This document shows, piece after piece, positions 22,631-24,962 of a stretch of DNA of 24,962 bases. The notes beneath the pieces were generated by a model, which worked only from the letters and a program-made list of their open reading frames with translations, was not told where the DNA came from and made no database searches. Origin of the DNA: JBDREF01 sp043820045 (GTDB lineage Bacteria > Planctomycetota > Phycisphaerae > Sedimentisphaerales > Anaerobacaceae). The number at the start of each line of letters is the position of its first letter. Position 1 is the first letter of the stretch. The translations under genes were made by a program, and so were the position numbers. The stretch spans positions 1-24,962 of the forward strand of contig JBDREF010000154.1 of NCBI GenBank assembly GCA_043820045.1, written 5' to 3'.

Positions 22631-23398
22631 TTACGGTATAGACACATCATTGTTGGGCTTGAAACGTCGGTGCCATTTGAGCGTCCACAATTCTTTCAGG
22701 TAAACTCGCTCTACGCGGCTGTCCACAAATCCAATGTTGGTTGCTTTCTTATGCCGGTCGACGCAGAAGCGCCCCATGAAGTATCCTTCGCCATGAGGAT
22801 ATCCGGGGTATCCGACCTCGCCGGTGACATCGTCGGGCACGGCATCCCCCTCGAATGGCCAGGAGCCAACCCACACGGAATCGCCCAACAGCGGAACATC
22901 GGCCCTGGTGTCCGAGTATTTCCTGAAGAAGTTCTCCGCCGGGAATGCCGGAGCGTAAATCGGGTCGTCAGGCAGCAGCCACAGATTCACCCCGTAACTG
23001 CCTTCTCCGCCCATGAAACGCCATGCAAAACGTGCCGAGCCGTAGAAAGAGTCCTCTGATCGGTCCTGGCGTTTAGTGCTCGGACAAAATGCCACTCTCA
23101 TCATGCCCTCTATGTGCTCCTGCGGATTGTCTTTGTACGCCCTTTCACTTAGATATGGCGCCAATTGGTGGAACCAGTACTCGCCGGGCCGATGAGAAAA
23201 CGGCATCGTCAGTTCATCGTGATCGAGCGTGTAAAGATTCATGGCCAGGCACAACTGCCGGAGATTACTTTGACAGGCCCTTGAACGCGCCTGCTCGCGT
23301 GCGTAGCCAAGTGCGGGCATCAGAATTGCCATCAGCAATGCTATGATGGCGATAACAACCAGGAGTTCTATCAGCGTAAATGCCCTCTGACTATCCAT
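22631..23398 (-). CDS. Prepilin-type N-methylation protein (DUF1559-like pseudopilin)
   Basis: The start is uncertain. ATG 23398 gives the usual short leader (MDSQRA) before the cleavage/methylation motif FTLIELLVVIAIIALLMAIL, while in-frame ATGs at 23419 and 23428 would add 7-10 residues. The hydrophobic helix is followed by a globular domain of ~215 residues with ACQSNLRQLCLAMNLYTLDH, the usual helix-loop start of planctomycetal pseudopilin-like proteins. Near the C-terminus RHKKATNIGFVDSRVERV matches the H-X9-DG motif of this family with Ser in place of Gly. Dozens of these genes occur per planctomycete genome, and they are thought to be exported by type II/IV-pilus machinery. It is convergent with the membrane protein, 53 bp apart. 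Confidence 0.88.
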   Translation of the reverse strand: MDSQRAFTLIELLVVIAIIALLMAILMPALGYAREQARSRACQSNLRQLCLAMNLYTLDHDELTMPFSHRPGEYWFHQLAPYLSERAYKDNPQEHIEGMMRVAFCPSTKRQDRSEDSFYGSARFAWRFMGGEGSYGVNLWLLPDDPIYAPAFPAENFFRKYSDTRADVPLLGDSVWVGSWPFEGDAVPDDVTGEVGYPGYPHGEGYFMGRFCVDRHKKATNIGFVDSRVERVYLKELWTLKWHRRFKPNNDVSIP

Positions 23399-23516
23399 AC
23401 CGCCACGACAGAAATTCATACGGGTCATCAGAGGATTGTACACTCTCCGGAGCAGAGAATCAACAGAAATGCCCCTTCCCCTCCACACACCCTCATGTAT
23501 GATCCAAAGATTTCCC

Positions 23517-23546
23517 TTGACCGGTGGGCGGCTGGTTTGGTATATA
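23517..23546 (+). promoter_or_regulatory. Candidate promoter of the LamG gene
   Basis: TTGACC (23517-23522), an 18-bp spacer and TATATA (23541-23546) lie about 220 bp before the LamG start, so a long leader is predicted. Confidence 0.45.
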
Positions 23547-23590
23547 GGAATTGGACTTGCAGGGTACAGCTAACATTGCCGAGGGCATGT

Positions 23591-23606
23591 ACTTCACAAG
23601 TGAAGT
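23591..23606. promoter_or_regulatory. ACTTCAC-AA-GTGAAGT dyad in LamG leader
   Basis: Perfect 7-bp arms surround a 2-bp centre. A 2-nt loop is too tight for an RNA hairpin, so a repressor operator downstream of the candidate promoter is more likely than an RNA structure. Confidence 0.35.
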
Positions 23607-23764
23607 TCTTATGTTGTAAGCCGTTGGTCGATTTATCAAGCCGGGAGGCAGCTTGAGACTCTTTGTAACATCCCGCACAGACACAATATTCTGTAATTGA
23701 GCCAAGATAAAGAACAATACTGGTAGCATCATTATTGGTTTTCCTTAATTGAAGGAGGATTCTT

Positions 23765-24962
23765 ATGTGCAAGAAACTGATCTGTATGGGTTTTATTGCC
23801 CTGGCGGTGAGTCTAATGATGGCAAGTACGGCCAGAGCGGAACTGGTCGGCCTCTGGAAGTTCGACGAGGGGTCCGGCACGACAGCCTATGACTCCAGCG
23901 GCAATGGCAACGACGGTACCCTGATTGGCGGGGCCACGTGGGCCCAGGGCCGTTTCGGAGGCGGTGTTGAACTCGACGGTACCAGCGGTTACGTCTCGGT
24001 TCCCGATTTCCAGCTCACGACCGACACCATCACGTTTGTTACCTGGCTCAACGGCTGGAAGGCAGGCGATTGGGCGCCGCTCATATCATCCCGTGTCGTG
24101 GGTCAGTGTGAAATGATCTTCAGCGACGATGAGACCTTGCGCTACGTCTGGAACAATGATTCGGCAGCTACATGGGGCTGGACCGGCGGCCCGGTCATTC
24201 CCCAGGATACGTGGACCATGTTGGCCGTGACAATCGATCCGACCGGCGCTACTGCATACGTGTACACGGATGACGACGGTCTCACGCAGAGCACCAATGC
24301 GATCGCCCATACTCAGGAGACCGTTGGCGCCTTGCAGATTGGCTGGTCTTACGGCAACAGGTTCGTCCGCGGCATCATCGATGAGGCGGCGGTTTATGAC
24401 CATGCTTTGACCGAAGACGAGATCATGACCTTAGCGAAAGGAGCCAAAGGACTGCCCCTTGCCCGGGGCCCCAATCCGGTTGACGGAGCTATGCTTGGCG
24501 ATACGTGGGTGACTCTTAGCTGGCGGCCTGGGGATTTTGCCGTATCGCACGATGTATATCTCGGCGGCAATTTCGACGATGTAAACAACGGGACCGGCGA
24601 TAGTTTCCAGGGTAACCAGAGTTCAACGATGTTTATCGCCGGCTTCCCCGGATTCGCCTACCCGGAGGGTCTTGTCCCGGGAACGACTTACTACTGGCGA
24701 ATCGATGAGGTCAACGATGCCGAGCCGAACAGTCCGTGGAAAGGTAACATCTGGAGCTTCTCGATTCCGCCCAGGACTGCCTACAATCCCAATCCGGTTG
24801 ACGGAGCCGAGTTTGTGGCCGCCGATGCGACCTTGAGCTGGACCCCTGGTTTCGGCGCCAAATTGCACACAGTTTACATTGGCACCGATTTTGACAGCGT
24901 GAGCAATGCCGCCGGAGGATTCCCGCAGGGTACTGCAACCTATAAACCAAGCGTTCTCGAAT
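23765..24962 (+). CDS. Secreted LamG protein with FnIII-like repeats, cut by window end
   Basis: An open frame of at least 399 codons starts at ATG 23765, 6 bp after a perfect AAGGAGG (23752-23758). A signal peptide (LICMGFIALAVSLMMASTAR, cut after ARA) is followed by a LamG/concanavalin-like domain at residues ~26-225 (LVGLWKFDEGSGTTAYDSSG, GGGVELDGTSGYVSV, FVRGIIDEAAVYDHALTEDE). Two tandem beta-sandwich repeats then begin NPVDGA (around 234 and 341), with SHDVYLGGNFDDVNN and TTYYWRIDEVNDAEP. This repeat type is very common in secreted Phycisphaerae proteins that bind carbohydrate or the cell surface. The remainder, possibly with an enzymatic or anchoring domain, lies beyond the window. Confidence 0.9.
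   Translation, partial: MCKKLICMGFIALAVSLMMASTARAELVGLWKFDEGSGTTAYDSSGNGNDGTLIGGATWAQGRFGGGVELDGTSGYVSVPDFQLTTDTITFVTWLNGWKAGDWAPLISSRVVGQCEMIFSDDETLRYVWNNDSAATWGWTGGPVIPQDTWTMLAVTIDPTGATAYVYTDDDGLTQSTNAIAHTQETVGALQIGWSYGNRFVRGIIDEAAVYDHALTEDEIMTLAKGAKGLPLARGPNPVDGAMLGDTWVTLSWRPGDFAVSHDVYLGGNFDDVNNGTGDSFQGNQSSTMFIAGFPGFAYPEGLVPGTTYYWRIDEVNDAEPNSPWKGNIWSFSIPPRTAYNPNPVDGAEFVAADATLSWTPGFGAKLHTVYIGTDFDSVSNAAGGFPQGTATYKPSVLE

Noticed and set aside
23493..23732. 79-codon minus-strand frame upstream of the LamG gene
   Set aside because: It has no ribosome site or family match, and it lies in the promoter/leader region of the LamG gene.

Overview
The window looks like a chromosome fragment of a Planctomycetota bacterium, most likely of the Phycisphaerae/Sedimentisphaerales type. 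This is inferred from the FTLIELL prepilin, the secreted LamG protein with NPxDGA...YYWRxDEVN repeats, and the abundance of polysaccharide-degradation genes. No rRNA or tRNA gene is visible. The window splits into two very different halves.

Positions 1-7400 are a decayed, layered defence/mobile island. They start with at least two 254-bp tandem repeats built on a tyrosine-recombinase fragment, each holding a 28-bp perfect palindrome. The 5' end of a type I methyltransferase gene (hsdM, from 862) and the 3' end of its specificity gene (hsdS, to 5926) survive, but everything between them is foreign. That foreign block is a worn GHKL-ATPase / C5-methyltransferase / HNH / Vsr restriction cluster. 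Its ATPase is cut by an IS256-family remnant, its methyltransferase is reduced to about 70 residues, and one HNH gene carries an early TAG. The B3-like protein, the HNH_2 nuclease, Vsr and a CxxC/CxxC HNH-like protein are intact. Behind this come a 55-bp repeat interrupted by a 133-bp MITE with an 11-bp target duplication, the hsdS tail, a four-helix-bundle (23S-IVS type) gene enclosed by inverted heptanucleotide arrays, a complete class II Fic gene with an apparently leaderless promoter, and a second intact copy of the 55-bp repeat.

Positions 7600-24962 are ordinary, well-kept carbohydrate-utilisation DNA. A leftward operon (13032 to 7607) encodes a tartrate/isopropylmalate-type decarboxylating dehydrogenase, a cyclase-family metal hydrolase, a transaldolase-like enzyme, an ACS-family sugar-acid permease and a Gfo/Idh/MocA oxidoreductase. 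This is a plausible sugar-acid catabolic route of unknown substrate. A secreted beta-helix/LamG protein (leftward) and a PL11 rhamnogalacturonan lyase (rightward) diverge from one short promoter region, which suggests pectin (rhamnogalacturonan I) as the ultimate substrate. Downstream lie a TolB-like propeller protein with a CxxCH motif paired with a large membrane protein, a convergent prepilin-like protein, and the start of a large secreted LamG protein that runs off the window.

The most unusual structure is the 485-bp element at 5864-6348: a small four-helix-bundle gene bounded by inverted 7-bp repeat arrays and sitting precisely at the end of the hsdS remnant. Next most notable are the replaced core of the type I locus and the sugar-acid operon with a transaldolase-like enzyme lacking the usual N-terminal Asp.
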